Source: Harmonia axyridis (Eukaryota > Arthropoda > Insecta > Coleoptera > Coccinellidae). Taken from it: a stretch of 64,000 bases of DNA. The first letter of the stretch is position 1, and the number at the start of each line of letters is the position of its first letter. Shown here piece by piece: positions 23,853-35,934 of this stretch. Made by a program: the position numbers and the translations under genes. The notes beneath the pieces were generated by a model, which was not told the DNA's origin, made no database searches, and saw only the letters and a program-made list of their open reading frames with translations. The stretch is from contig NC_059503.1 of the NCBI RefSeq assembly GCF_914767665.1, positions 35,898,001-35,962,000 on the forward strand. The letters run 5' to 3'.

Positions 23853-23858
23853 AATAAA
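23853..23858 (+). terminator. Candidate polyadenylation signal AATAAA of P5CDH
   Basis: Lies about 680 bases after the P5CDH stop. Chance occurrence is possible in this AT-rich DNA. Confidence 0.4.
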
Positions 23859-26530
23859 AAAATTGTTGTTTTGAAAAATCATTTCATTGTTGTCTTATGC
23901 ATTGTTTGCTTTCACAATGATTGAAAAAAATTCAAGTTAACCCTAAATGTCTTTATTTAGGAATTTCCTCAGATGAAATTCCATTTTCTGAGATGTTATT
24001 CCAAGTTATTGAAGAACAGATACATTTCTGATTCCTAGAATATTGATGTATTTGCTTTAAATATTCTATATTCCTGGAAATATTAGATTTTCTTCAATAA
24101 ATAATAAATATGATATAATTGATAAGAATTACTTCATTAACTAAATCAGAAGTTGGCAAAATGAAAATGCTCTGCCAGTTGTTGTGATACTGTGCTTCCT
24201 GATTCTCCATTTCTAAAGTCAGCTCTCCATTTTTGGTCCTATAACACTATTATCTCCTAAAAAATAATTTTCTCATACGCCCAAATTGAAATATCTGAAA
24301 TTCCTATGGATACCCATTCATAATTCTTCAAAATCATTACTAGAACAAGAAATACATATCAAGATTCCATTTGCAAGATAACTGTACTTCCAAAATAGTA
24401 GAAATTCCTATGAACCCACTCTGAATATCCATACCAATTTTCATAAACATTGAACTAGTAGAAACCAAGATGTGGGAATTGAACCGACAGACATACGAAC
24501 CAAAGTTGATCATAATATATTTTTCGTAAGCGAAAATTTCAACATCAGAGGCCAAACTGTTATTCATCCCAAAGCTTCCTTTACCTTTGGTAAACTCAGC
24601 ACCAAAATAATCAGACCAATTTTGATTTTGAAGAAGTTAAATAGGTTTTTATTGAACAGGAACAGATAAATAATATAATACATAAAAAGTTTAATGAAAA
24701 AAACAATCTAAAATCAACTGTGTAGGACACGAGGTACAAAGGAAATGATAAACATACAATTTAATTTTTTATTGTAAAATAAATTATGAAGATATAAAAA
24801 TGAAAATAAGGTATATACAAAAAATTTGAAATTTACATATAAATAAAATACATAAAATGACTAATAGACAATGTTTAAAATAATCGATATAAGAGATTTC
24901 TTTAAATAGTATGTTTTCATAGCAAATTAAAAATACTTTCTAGAGCTATTTTGTCAGTCAGGATAATTCAAAATAGCACAAAAAAGCTACCAACTAAATC
25001 AGTTCTTGTTTTTTTTTACTAAATAAACAAATATCCATTAAACAGAGAAAATATTTTCAAAACCAGTTGAGAATGCTTGAAGAAATATTTTTAATACTTA
25101 CTATAAATAAAGTTTATAGTATTAAATAGGGAGAATCTTGATTGCAGACTAATATCAGATTTAATATCCATTTAGTATTGTACAGTAAATTTAGGAACTT
25201 ATTCAATTTTATATCGATAATTTCTTGAATGAATCAAAACAAATATTCTTTACAAACTATCCAAAATCCAGTGCTTTGATATACATCATTGACATAAGAC
25301 TTCTAACTATAATACATTCAATGTCTACATTATTGTTTCCACCATGGTTAATATCAAGTAACAACAATCATTATTGACTAAGGTAAAAGTGGTCATTCAT
25401 TGCTGGTTTTTATTGTAATGAATTTCAATAAAGAGGAGATATGTAATGGATAGCACAATTTGGATCTGACTTTTGACAAATACCAAATTCATCAAAAGAA
25501 TTCGTAAGGTAGCAGCAATTAAAATTTTTAGTTTGAAACATTCATTGATAATTATATACATGTCAAGCATTCATTGCTGAACATTGTAAAAATTAATTCA
25601 ATAAAAGGACCATTTTAGTGAAGAGTTCTTTTATACCATAAAATATGGAAATGGAAAGATAGAAGCTAAACAAAATTAATATCACATTTCACTAATAAAA
25701 CATAAGAATAAGAGGGAGGGTGAATTTTTCTTTCAATAAAATAATACTATAATGGTAACTATTGTAGAATTTTGAGCAAAGTCGATAGCGAAATAGGTTT
25801 CCAAGAATCATAGGCCGAAAAACAATGCTTCAGGCATTACTTTCAAACAATATGAAAAATTCATATATTCTTCATTAAACTATTAAATTACACTCAATAC
25901 AATGCATTAAATATGTACCATCAAATTATTCAAGTTGGTATATTCATCTTAGCAATGAATTGACGTCATTAATGTTTTCCAGCATTGTTGCTAGGCTGTA
26001 GATTTTTTCCATGAAATCAACATCAACTATTGGTTGTCAAAATATACTCTCCCTTTGAACTTTTGAATTTTGTGTTCAATTTAGAAAAAGTGCATGTTTG
26101 CATAATGTTCTATTATTTGAGTTACCAAACCAAACCAATTTTGAGAGAATGAAATGAAAATGTCAAATTTGAATTACAAACAGAATGCACTGTGAATTAA
26201 TGGCAACAATAGGACTAGCACATATTTCCAGATTTGTGTAATCTTTAAGCACTAACAAGAAGCTTTTAGGTGGTGCTAAAATCTAGGTGTGACGTCATTT
26301 CATACCTAAAGTGAATAGCCTATAGTAGTGTTTCTTCAGAGGAAGAATAAATGCTATCAATGTCAAGGGAACATTTTAGTTTTTTGATATGAATGTAATC
26401 TGCTCAGAAGCAACAATTAAAATTCCCAAAAACATATACATAATATTTTTGTTTTTGAGCTCAATTAATTATTCTTACAGTTACTAGCAGTTCCTCAAAA
26501 CAATTAATACTCTGAATTTTGACAGCAAAT
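23859..26530. other. Intergenic / probable long 3' UTR of the THAP gene
   Basis: No convincing coding frame; the short open frames near 24340-24670 translate to low-information peptides on both strands. The two flanking genes converge here, so part of this must be the THAP gene's 3' UTR. I see no repeat boundary. Confidence 0.4.
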
Positions 26531-27780
26531 TCAAATATCTATTTCATCATCTTCATCTAAAATATTACCTATATCCACCGAGTTATTCTGTTTACACTGC
26601 TTCAGCAATTGTTTCAACCTAGTTACCCTACACTTCAACCTACGGTTCTGCTGTTGTAGGATTTTAATTTTTTTCTGGTGAGATTCTATTTCTTTCTTAC
26701 CTAATTCTATATTTCTTCTAGCCATTTCCGGTGTTGAGAAATCCTCTACTGTACATTGCTTAAAGTAGGCTCTCCATTTGAAATTGTTATCTGCAGATAT
26801 TTTACAAATCAAACTGTCTACATCTAATACATTCTCTTGAGCTGAAAAAAAGACATTACAAATTAAAGGGCTACAAAATGTATCAATAACAACTAGAAAA
26901 TAGACTTACCCTGAACTGGCTTACTGATTTCTGAAAATTCACTCAGTGCAAATTCTGACTTTACTTTACCAGAACATGGTGAAGGAGTCTTTGAAATAGA
27001 AACAGGGGATACTTCTATTGAAGAACTCAAATCAGACAGCCGTTCACTGAAAGAAGAAAGTATTAAATTAGAAATATAACTACAACATATTTCTTCATTG
27101 GTAGAAGTAATCCCAGTAGCCACTCATATTAATATTAAAAAAATAAATACTTTATGTCTGAAAGGACGAACCTAAAAACAGGATCTAATACATTTGACAT
27201 CTCAATATTAATTCTCTCAGTATCCATTATCTCCATCTCCATGGACTCGTTTAACAGTAAATCAGAACCATCTAAATAATCAGATTTTATAATGTGATCA
27301 GGAAACAATTCCAAATTATCAGTGAGAAACATAGTAAAATTGTCACTCTCATCCTTTGACAAATCAGAATTAGGAGCCATGGAATGCATCTCTTCAGGTA
27401 CAATTGAATCATCTGAATAACTAAAATTGAACTTAGAATTCTGTAGTTTGTGAAAGTTTGGATATATTACATTTTCTCCAAATTGCCATTGAACAATGGT
27501 ATAGCTGATGGTTTGAGGTCTCGTCGTCCTCCATCCCGAACTCGAAAAGAGTCCTCAGGAAAATGTTTTGAACATAATTTAGTACTGGTTGAGATTTTCA
27601 TTCTATCCAAACCAAGAGATTTAAGCCATTTTTCTCTTTGGACATCATTTTTGGGAAACCTTGAAATCATACAGTGAACTTGGAAATCGACGTTAATTAT
27701 AAACAAATTACTACCTATGAAAAGATACTGATGGGTCTTTCTCAGATGAAATTTTACAAATATAACAAGAATGTACCATT
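26531..27780 (-). CDS. THAP-domain protein with C-terminal coiled coil, 5 exons, one-base frameshift in exon 1
   Basis: Exons in coding order: 27780-27715, 27659-27471, 27420-27172, 27046-26910, 26841-26531. Exon 1 starts ATG and gives MVHSCYIC, the first zinc ligands of the C2CH THAP zinc finger. Exon 2 carries FPKNDVQREKWLKSL, then LCSKHFPEDSF (third Cys and the His) and LKPSAIP, the AVPTIF-like end of the domain. Next come an acidic, Ser-rich middle and, in the last exon, a Lys/Gln/Leu-rich coiled coil (IESHQKKIKILQQQNRRLKC), which THAP proteins use to dimerise, and an acidic tail. THAP domains bind DNA. Total exon length is 952 nt, one more than a multiple of three. A run of five T at the end of exon 1 gives a stop where the family reads SFHRFPK. 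Removing one T would restore frame, giving 316 aa; this may be an assembly error or a real lesion. Confidence 0.8.
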
Positions 27781-28005
27781 TTTACAAAAGCAATCAAACA
27801 CAATAGAACGACATTTTACCCGAAAGACCTTAAATCTCAACTATTCTCAACCTCTGAATTCAATGACATATCGCTTTTCCATTACTTGTATCCCTAGATA
27901 AATATCGAATATTAATATAACATTGTTTTTCAGAAAAGTGGTGCCTGAGTGCCTCAACAACATTTAACCATTTGTCGGTCAATTATCTGAACGCAAAATG
28001 TCAAT

Positions 28006-29325
28006 ACTAAGATGCATAGAATACCTGGTGTGTTTACTGATTCGATTTTGTTTCAGACTTTTTGAGAGACCCACCTGTTGCTTTGGTGGTGTGCTTCACC
28101 AGAGTGCTGTAAGGTGGCGCTCTTTAAAATTTTTCGAATTCCCGCATCTGCCTGGTGCCGTTTAAAAAGGAAATACTGATTTTAGACACTGCAAACATTC
28201 ACAATAAATTACAATTCAGTTCATATCGAATTTTTACTCAAATGAATGGAATATAATGACAGACCATAGAATATAAAATATTATTGTTCTATACTCAAAG
28301 TTCACGACAAGAGCGTAGAAATAGGGGGATACTAGGGGTAATTACACGATGCTCCTAAATTGGAGATACAAATGAAAATGACAGATTTCCGGATCATTTT
28401 AAGAAAAAAAGTCCTATAACATGAGTCCCCAAACATTTTGTTTTGAGATACATGTGTTGAAGTTCAAGTTATTTTCTCGTATAACCTTCCCTTCACAAGA
28501 TATTTAATATGAATTGACCATAGATATTCCAGTTTAAAGTTTTCACTATGTGATATGTTAATTTTGAATGCAAATCTACAGGGTGATATATTTTCTGGAA
28601 GGATGCCTGCTTCCTTCCTCCAAAACTATATTTTGGTGAATGGCTGTTAGTTTAGAAAAATGTAGAAAAAAAACTCTGGTCCAGTACTATACTTTTTTGT
28701 TTGTTTGTTATAGTTTTGTCGTATCTGCTATCGATTTCGAGAAAAATCTCCAGTAATCCTCAGGAAAATCCAAATTATTATGAAGATCCAGCTAGTAAGC
28801 TCTAATGAATGCATTAATTATAAGTTTTGGTATTTATTTACCTAATCTGTAGCGAAGATTAATAAATATTTGATAAACTGTACGACACACTAGAAACAAC
28901 CTGTATATTGAAAGCAAAGCCTTTGTGAGCTCATATTCATGAAACTTTTTTTTCTCAAAATTATCCAAGTAATTTCTCATTTTCCTTCGTAACTCTTATT
29001 TGAGAAAAACCTAATTAGTAACAAGAAAAATTATTTCGAGTAATTTGGTTCAAACTTCATTATCAAACTTCTTTTTCCAACATTACAGATATTAATAAAA
29101 GTTGTCGTCAAAAATTTTTTTTTCGATTATCCCTCCCCAAGAAAAAAAAGATCTACGCCCTTGTTTCACAAGAGTCGAGAAATGTCAAATGTAAACGATG
29201 TATGCGCCATCTGAAAAGCCCGCGATCCCTCGAAATCAAGTAGGTATAAATCCGAAAAATCTCCCGTTTTGTCTGAAAGTTTTACAGCTATAAGTAGACA
29301 CACCAGGTATTCTATGCATCTTAGT
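28006..29325. mobile_element. Probable DNA element, 1.3 kb, between the THAP and EXOSC1 genes
   Basis: ACTAAGATGCATAGAATACC at 28006 onward is repeated inverted at the far end (GGTATTCTATGCATCTTAGT, up to 29325). The arms match for about 32 bases apart from one base. No long open frame is seen, so it is non-autonomous or decayed. I could not find a convincing target duplication. Its middle (about 28340-28760) is related to the foldback element at 55037-55787, which suggests a nested or composite structure. It separates two head-to-head promoters. Confidence 0.6.
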
Positions 29326-29581
29326 TTTAGCTTATCCTGAAATGCACGCCGTCAAAGCTTTCACTCCTACCGTACCTTAAGCCGATATTACAGTTTCTTC
29401 TTTCTTCCGATAGGTGGCTTGGAGATGAACTTGAATCGCTAATCTGAAGTCTGACAGTCCAAACAGAGTCAGGCAACCTAAGTTACTTTTGATGTGAGAA
29501 GAGAACCGAGAAGGTTATTTGTTCGATGTGCGAATGGCTGAGTCCTAGCACATAGTAAAGGATATAAGAAGAAGAAGAACA

Positions 29582-29625
29582 TATATTTAGTATTCTGTGC
29601 TGTTTACCACAGAATACTAAATATA
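29582..29625 (+). other. Perfect 18-bp hairpin just upstream of EXOSC1
   Basis: TATATTTAGTATTCTGTG (29582-29599) and its exact complement at 29608-29625 enclose an 8-base loop, 95 bases before the EXOSC1 start codon. It could be a leftover hairpin of a small element, or a structured leader. It is too short for a normal animal pre-miRNA. Confidence 0.7.
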
Positions 29626-29719
29626 CCATGTTTACCTGCAGACTAACCTACAAAAATCAGATTTCATCACTAATTTTATTATTGAAAGAATATTTTCCCA
29701 AAAATTTTTCAAGAAAAAA

Positions 29720-30387
29720 ATGGCCGAAAAAAAGATTTGCGTTCCAGGACAAAGATTAAGTGTAAAAGACGAAACTTATGTTAGTGGAAATGGTACTTTC
29801 GAAAGAGTTGGGTATATTTACTCAAATTTAGCCGGTGTTGTTGATATCATTAAAAAAAATAATATTAAAATTATAGAAGTTGTAAATCCTAACGTGCAAA
29901 CCATAGTACCAGCGCATGGTGACATTGTGACTGCAGAAGTTACTATCATAACTCAGCAATATGTAAAGTGTCTCATCAAATGTATTGGACACAAAATATT
30001 AAAAAGGCATTTCAAGGGTGTCGTTAGGAGAGAGGATATTCGTGCAACCGAAAAAGATAGAATTGAGGTATTCAAGTGTTTTAGGCCTGGTGATATTATA
30101 TTAGCCAGAGTGGTAAGTGCCTACAGTATGGAATAATAACAATTTTAACTAATGATTTTTTTTAGATGCCAATTACCGAAGCTCATACATATCAACTTTC
30201 AACAGCAGAAAATGAATTGGGGGTAGCAATTGCTCATTCCGAACATGGACATCCCATGATACCCATCAGTTGGAATGAGATGCAGTGTACAAAAAGTTAC
30301 GTAAAGGAAGCACGAAAAGTAGCAAAAATCATTCCTGAGAAAATTCCTAATGATATAGTTGGTCACTTGACAGAATATTTGTACTAA
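29720..30387 (+). CDS. EXOSC1: Exosome complex component CSL4 (EXOSC1), 2 exons
   Basis: Exons 29720-30112 and 30166-30387, joined in phase 0 (donor GTG/GTAAGTGC, acceptor TTTTTTTAG), giving 204 aa; human EXOSC1 has 195. The start MAEKKICVPGQRL is the family's usual beginning, with the N-terminal beta-barrel that follows. The S1-like RNA-binding region contains IVPAHGDIVTAEVTII, KGVVRREDIRATEKDRIEV and CFRPGDIILARV. The C-terminal part has TAENELGVAIAHSEHGHPM and PISWNEMQCTKS, the small zinc-ribbon-like domain; only one Cys is obvious in it here. Csl4 is one of the three cap subunits of the 3'-to-5' RNA exosome in nucleus and cytoplasm. A hairpin and the short promoter lie upstream; AATAAA overlaps the stop region at about 30387, which makes a very short 3' UTR likely. 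Confidence 0.95.
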
Positions 30388-30535
30388 ATAAATCTTTGTA
30401 AAAATAAAAAGGATTATATTTTATTGAAACAAACATTGTTTATTTTTGTATTCGTCTTGTTAGCTTATAAATATAAAATTATTTGATTTGACAGATTGGT
30501 TTTGTGAAGGCTTTTTGGTCTGGGACCGTATTCCC

Positions 30536-30618
30536 GACAAGTGATCTTTCAAAACCTATACGTACATTCAATGTTCAGAACACTGAAAGTACATATACAT
30601 TTTGAAAGATCACTTGTC
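30536..30618. repeat. Small hairpin repeat downstream of EXOSC1
   Basis: GACAAGTGATCTTTCAAAA and its inverted copy (TTTTGAAAGATCACTTGTC) enclose about 45 bases. It is probably a miniature inverted-repeat element. Confidence 0.65.
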
Positions 30619-31023
30619 TAGAATAAGGCCTTGATTTTTGAAATCGTGTCCATTATGGGAGAGGAACAAGGGAGAGAACATAGGTTCACTCATTTGGCAT
30701 GGGATATCTCATGTAGTGTAGAAGTCGGGACTAACTTGTGAATACCTGCTTCGATCCGACCCCAAAGGTAGTAAAGTTGTACTTGAACGACATTGTCTTA
30801 CAACTTAATCTACATATTATAATTGCTCACCGGTTTTCTTGGATTACATTTACTAAACGCAGATTTGTTCAAAGGAATTGCGCTCTAAAAATATAACATC
30901 TATTATATCATCCCCATTTGTAAGACGTATTTACAGTTTGAGTTTATTATTTTTAATCTTAATCAATTCTGAGATACTATAAACTAGCAAATTTATTAAT
31001 TATATAATGGTAAAATGGCATAA

Positions 31024-31272
31024 TTGCAATGCCATTACACACTCGTAGAAGCGGTAGAGTCTAAACTAGAATTAAAATCATTTGTCGATTCACATCGGAA
31101 AGATTGGCCAGCTGATAATGATAATCTCGAATTCAGCGGTTTAAATATCAAAAGAGTCAAAGACTGGTGTCTTCCCGAAAGGAGAAGGAAAACCGAAAAT
31201 GAAGACGCTAAAGAAAAAGAATCCGATAGCGGTCAAGATGAAGAAAGCTGCAAACAAATTGCCCAAGAATAA
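31024..31272 (+). pseudogene. Short degraded frame, probably 5' part of the LINE
   Basis: 82 codons, charged and acidic toward the end, with no domain I know. It precedes the endonuclease remnant by about 200 bases in the same direction, so it may be the end of LINE ORF1. This is by position only. Confidence 0.3.
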
Positions 31273-31439
31273 ATCTTTTTAAAAGGCTGAAATCGGGAAA
31301 CTCATGGCCGCATTTCAGATCATGATGACCCCCATTATTATTATTATTTGAACTGGGGTCGTTTTGCTTCGGTGAGCCTTCCGGGAACTGCGACCATGCA
31401 GATCTTTTGTTCCGATGACCCCCATGATTTATAACTTCT

Positions 31440-32500
31440 GGAATAAAAATGGAGAACAAAAGAAAGCCTAAATTCCTGGACATAGCTGTCTGGAACGTAG
31501 ACGGCATCGCTAACAAGAAAGACTGAGATTGAGGATTCCTTGAACAGGTATAAAGTGTACGATAGGACAGTTGTGTGAAACCCACCTTAATTCATGCTGC
31601 TCTCTCAAAATTCGCAACTATAGTATATCCAAAGTCACTTGAAGTAGTCCATAAAAACTCTTGGCCATAGTAGATATTACTTTGAAGTGGATACCACGAT
31701 CTGCTAAGTACCGGGGTTCATTTGAAAGTATTGTTAGGCAGTCAATTCACTGGCCCCAAAGGAATTTCTGGAAACTTGGACAAACCTTGTATAATCGAAA
31801 TAATCTGGCTTCCACCAAGTGACTTTGGATATACTATACCAGACCTATCGTACGGACCGGGTTGACGAGAGAAAAGGTGAAACATTCATCTTGATAAAGA
31901 AGTCCATTGCACTCGAGCGTTTATAGAATCTTGTGTTCACCATCTCCGGTGACATAAGACTAACTGCCGTTAGTCCCATTATATAATGGGGACTTGGGAA
32001 CATGGGAACATTCCATTATTTCATCGAATCGCAGACCTATCTGAGCTTAGTTCCGACCACAATCTTCGTTTGGTTCATCTAGGGGACGAATTCGATGAGG
32101 ATCCACCAAAAACAAAGTAATGGACAAATTGGCAGGTTTTTAAGACACAAATATGGGTCCGCTTAGGCTCATATTTGACCTCAAGAAACTGGACTTAGTC
32201 GTTAATGACGAATATTAAAAAGTCATTGCACATTTCTTTTTTTCCTATTCAGAAGAACTCGATCCCTGAAGATATCAAGGAGCTTATCAGGAAGAAGCAT
32301 AGAGCGACGCATAGAGCTTAGAACACACTCAGCTCTGAGAACCGTCGAGTGTTCAATCAGCTTAACGCTAGTTAAGTTAGTATTCTGTGGCTAGAGTCAA
32401 GGATCGAGGCTTCAGTAGAGAAACTAATCTCTCTCATAGAGTAAGTATATATAGAGGAGAAACTGAGGTACTAAACTCTGAAACAGTAATTTAGTTCCAC
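31440..32500 (+). pseudogene. LINE apurinic-type endonuclease and linker remnant
   Basis: KFLDIAVWNVDGIANKK is the first conserved block of LINE endonucleases. A stop follows at once. Further on, after the inserted MITE, the GETFILIKKSIA block and the linker region with many Lys/Arg are readable in shifting frames. Not functional. Confidence 0.65.
31619..31838. mobile_element. MITE, 220 bp, inserted in the LINE endonuclease region
   Basis: TATAGTATATCCAAAGTCAC at 31619 onward is matched exactly, inverted, at the right end; 23 bases are identical (31619-31641 and 31816-31838). The LINE frame continues on the far side. No coding capacity. Outer TATA makes the target site ambiguous (TA likely). 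Confidence 0.8.
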
Positions 32501-32618
32501 CAACACCTTCCAGAGACCGCTCGCATCGCTGATTTTCTGTTTACCTCGAGAATTATTTACTTAACCTCAAAAATTTTCAGTTGATCCGTCGAACCTTATT
32601 TTTGGTAAGAGATTTATT

Positions 32619-33410
32619 ATGTCGCAGTCAACTTTGAAATCCAACAAATATTGTGTTCCTAACTGTGGAGATATGTATAGTAAACGTCATCGTTTTCGAA
32701 TAAAGAGAAGCAGCCAACAATTTTCAAACTTTGGCTCGAAAAAGTTAGTTATCCATTGCTCAACTCTAAAACTCCTCAACAAATTTGTAAGAAGTGAAAT
32801 TAGATAGCCTTAAAGGAATTTGACAACTGCTATCCCTGAATTATTTCTTCCTGGTGAGTTAAATTTTGTTATATTTTCTTCTGTGTAAAAGTTAAACGAT
32901 AAGCGATTAAGTATAGTCCTCAAGGAGAAGTGCTAACCGTAGACGAATGTTTCGGCTGTCCATAAATATTATCTTTGTTTAAAAACTTACCCTCAATAGT
33001 AGTTTTGCATATGTATATATAAATATATATGATTGGCAAGAAAATTATTATTTACTTTTCTATTTATATTTCACAGGATCTTCAAATCAAGGGGAAGATG
33101 GAGAAGTTCATGACACTGAAGGAATACATCTCCAAAGTGATGTTGAGAGGGAAGTATCAACAGAGACTTTGAAGAATTTTAAGCACCCTCAGAAAACTTC
33201 AATAATATATAGAAAAAGGTTAACTGAAAATGAACGTTATCTATCAAAATCTCTGATTGATCAGAGTAGAAAACTGAGAATTATCCAAAAAAAGTTTCAT
33301 CATACAAAGAGCGGCTAAAAAATGTAGAGAAACTTAATTCATCAGCAAATTTCAGTAGACTGATGAATTATGTTTCTCCAACAGCTTTTAATCGGGCACA
33401 CTTTTGGAAG
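32619..33410 (+). pseudogene. THAP-like gene or transposase fragment
   Basis: A short frame at 32619-32807 starts MSQSTLKSNKYCVPNC, with a C-x3-C pair and basic residues as in THAP fingers, but it loses the rest of the domain to a shift. An intron-like gap (donor GTGAGT near 32854, acceptor CACAG at 33076) leads to a charged, helix-prone segment at about 33077-33318 (IIYRKRLTENERYLSKSL), then stops and AFNRAHFWK. THAP plus such helices occurs in P-element-like transposases and in host THAP proteins. Broken; identity uncertain. Confidence 0.5.
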
Positions 33411-34542
33411 TAGTTGTGAGTTCCAACATTTTAAACAAATGGTATATTAAAGTTTTCAATTCTGATTGAGTCAATTAAGAACTATTTATTGCAATAAATT
33501 TGATGAAAATATAAGTACTTATGAATGTTTTGCTTCCTACAGATATCGAGGACAACAATTAATTGACACTAGAGGCTGTGGGCACTGCAGAGCTGATGAT
33601 TTTTATGGATAAGCTGTTTGATAGCCTGAATATGCAATTGTGAAGGACACATTAAAAATTTGGCATACTAGAAATATTTAAAAAAATGTAAAATTTTAAA
33701 TAGATGATTTTTTTATATGAATTTGTGTTTTCTCTGAACTTAAGCCTCTATTCTTGTCAAATATATTGGATGTGAAAGAACTCGTACAGGAATATAATGG
33801 TAATATAGCTCATTCAAAAAGAAATGCTTATTACCTTATTTTCGTACGTTGTTTATTTTCACATTCAAAATCTTGAATTGAATTGAAATATTTTCTTTAC
33901 AAAGCATTTCAAATTTTCGCGCGCTCATTTTATAATTTCACAAACAACCGCAAGAGGTCGCTGAAAGCAGTGTTAATTTTATCATGAGAGTTTCCATTCT
34001 ATACATACTTGTTCTATGATCTCTCTTTCCAAAGAAGACCACTGTGTTTGGCGGATGGCAAAGCAATGCGCTCAAATAGGAAATCAACTCCACCGATTCA
34101 CGGTCTACAAGAAATGGTATACAGGGTGTTTCATTGGTAAATGTACATACGTTAAGCTGAGGTAGAGCTGCGCTAGACGAGTCCAAAGAACCTATAGGAT
34201 TGGTCTAATCTTCCCCATAGCCGAGATACAGGGTGGTTTATGAAATCACCAATATTTTTAATTCCTTATAACTTTTGAACCACCCAGTATATTTGATTGA
34301 TATTTGGAACGAACAATTAACTCTATTAGGTCCTTCGATTGATCTTTAAACTAATTGAAAAAATCAGGTCCGTATTAGAAAAATATGGGACTTTTCACAA
34401 ACTGAGATTCCTGTATAGTGGAATATTGGAAATTGATTGAAATATTCGGAAAGAGCAGCAATTTTTCAATAGAGATGAGTAGATTTTAATGTCACGCACG
34501 TCATTCAAGTCATCGAAAATTTCTGACAAAAATTTATAGCTA

Positions 34543-34640
34543 ATTCGACTGGCAGCACCAGTTCGAATTAATTCGAGCTGATTATGTCATTTAGCTCTAC
34601 AAAAATTCGAATTTATTCACACTGGTGCTGCCAGTCGAAT
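34543..34640. mobile_element. 98-bp hairpin MITE in the left arm of the mariner-like element
   Basis: ATTCGACTGGCAGCACCAG at 34543 is matched inverted at the end (34621-34640). The right arm of the mariner lacks this block, so it entered the left arm later. I see no clear target duplication. Confidence 0.7.
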
Positions 34641-34908
34641 ACGCTATTAGTTCAATAGCGGAATTTCACTAATTTCTCAGAAAAATCGTACATTGAGATT
34701 AAATTGAAAAATTTTCTTGTTCCACTGATTGAATACATCAATTCAGTTGCTTATCCTGATATTCTAAGAATTATTGTTCACTAAATAATAAAATTTTGAG
34801 AAATTATGTTCAAATTATGAGTCAAATATCACAAGAGTTTATTGGAGTAGGCTACAGCAATATCTGACATTGTGGTTTGTTCTCGATATTGAAAAATCGA
34901 ACATAATA

Positions 34909-35934
34909 ATGCCTCATGAATTCTCAAATCAAGAATATGCTGATATGTTGTTCCACGGGCGTAGCCAGGTTTCATTTTCGGGAGGGGTTTAAAAAAAAGA
35001 AAGGCTAATGGCAGAAATCAGAATTTTTCTCATAGAAATAAATGAGAATAAAAGGAGAAAAAGATTAATAAATTTCGACATCTTAAACATTTCGGGGGGG
35101 TTTGAACCCCCAAAAGACCCCCCCCACCCCTGGCTACGCCCGTGTGTTGTTCATGTATGGTTTTTGTGACGGTAATGATAGAGCGGCTGTACGGAAATTC
35201 CAATCGAGATTCCCTATAAGAAGATCAGCACATCACGAAACTTTTTCTTCAGTTTAAGATTATATTCCTTTGAATGGTCAGTTTTCAACATCAAAATTGT
35301 TTCCAAGAAAGTAGGCCTCTTAATATCAATGAAGACATTCTTGAAATAATACGTCCATAAAATAGCACTAGGGGGATTGTTCATGCTATGAATGTACGGC
35401 GTGTGACATGTATGGCGTAGATTGAAGATAAATAACCTTTATCCTTTTCAACTCCAGAAATACTCCAGGATTTTAAGAAATGAAAAATAATGAATAGAAT
35501 TTTATTTACTGATGAAGAGCCATTTTCACGAGGAATGGCGTCTTCAATCTGAAGAATTCGCATATCTGGGCTGAAGACAATATGGACATTCCAGGGATGT
35601 ATTTTCAGCATGATGGGACACCTCAATTTATAATTAACGGCAAAAACTTTTTGGACCAGAACTTTCCAAATAAGTGGATAGGCAAAGATGGACCTCATAC
35701 ATGGCCCGCTAGATCATCAGATTTCAATCCTGTCGATTATTTCGTTTGGGGATATTTGAAATCCTCTGAGATATGAAGTGAGGAAATTCTCTTATAACGT
35801 ATCGAAGTTGCATGCAATAAGATCCGAAATAATCCAGACATGATAAAAAAGGTTATTCGAAAGAATTTGAAAAGGGCGAGAATGTCTATCAAGCAAAACG
35901 CTTGTCCTTTCGAACAACATCTACGATTCTTTTA
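34909..35934 (+). pseudogene. Broken Tc1/mariner-like transposase
   Basis: The N-terminal piece MPHEFSNQEYADML is interrupted at 34954 by the hAT-type MITE and continues after it (FMYGFCDGNDRAAV, then RFPIRRSAHHE), typical of the helix-turn-helix start of insect mariner-like transposases. The C-terminal catalytic part reads YFQHDGTPQF, FLDQNFPNKWIG and WPARSSDFNPVDYFVWGYL (about 35600-35760), the second and third acidic blocks of the DDE/D fold. Frameshifts and stops lie between. Not functional. Confidence 0.8.
34954..35144. mobile_element. hAT-type MITE, 191 bp, with perfect 8-bp target duplication
   Basis: Ends are CACGGGCGTAGCCAGG and its exact inverted copy. TGTTGTTC stands on both sides (34946-34953 and 35145-35152), the 8-bp duplication expected for hAT elements. 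Removing the insert with one repeat rejoins the transposase frame. Confidence 0.92.

Noticed and set aside
24340..24669. Short frames on both strands in the THAP/P5CDH intergenic region
   Set aside because: Overlapping, low-information peptides without splice or start context.
29582..29625. Hairpin as a microRNA precursor
   Set aside because: A stem of 18 bp is too short for Drosha/Dicer processing in animals, and the flanks do not extend it.
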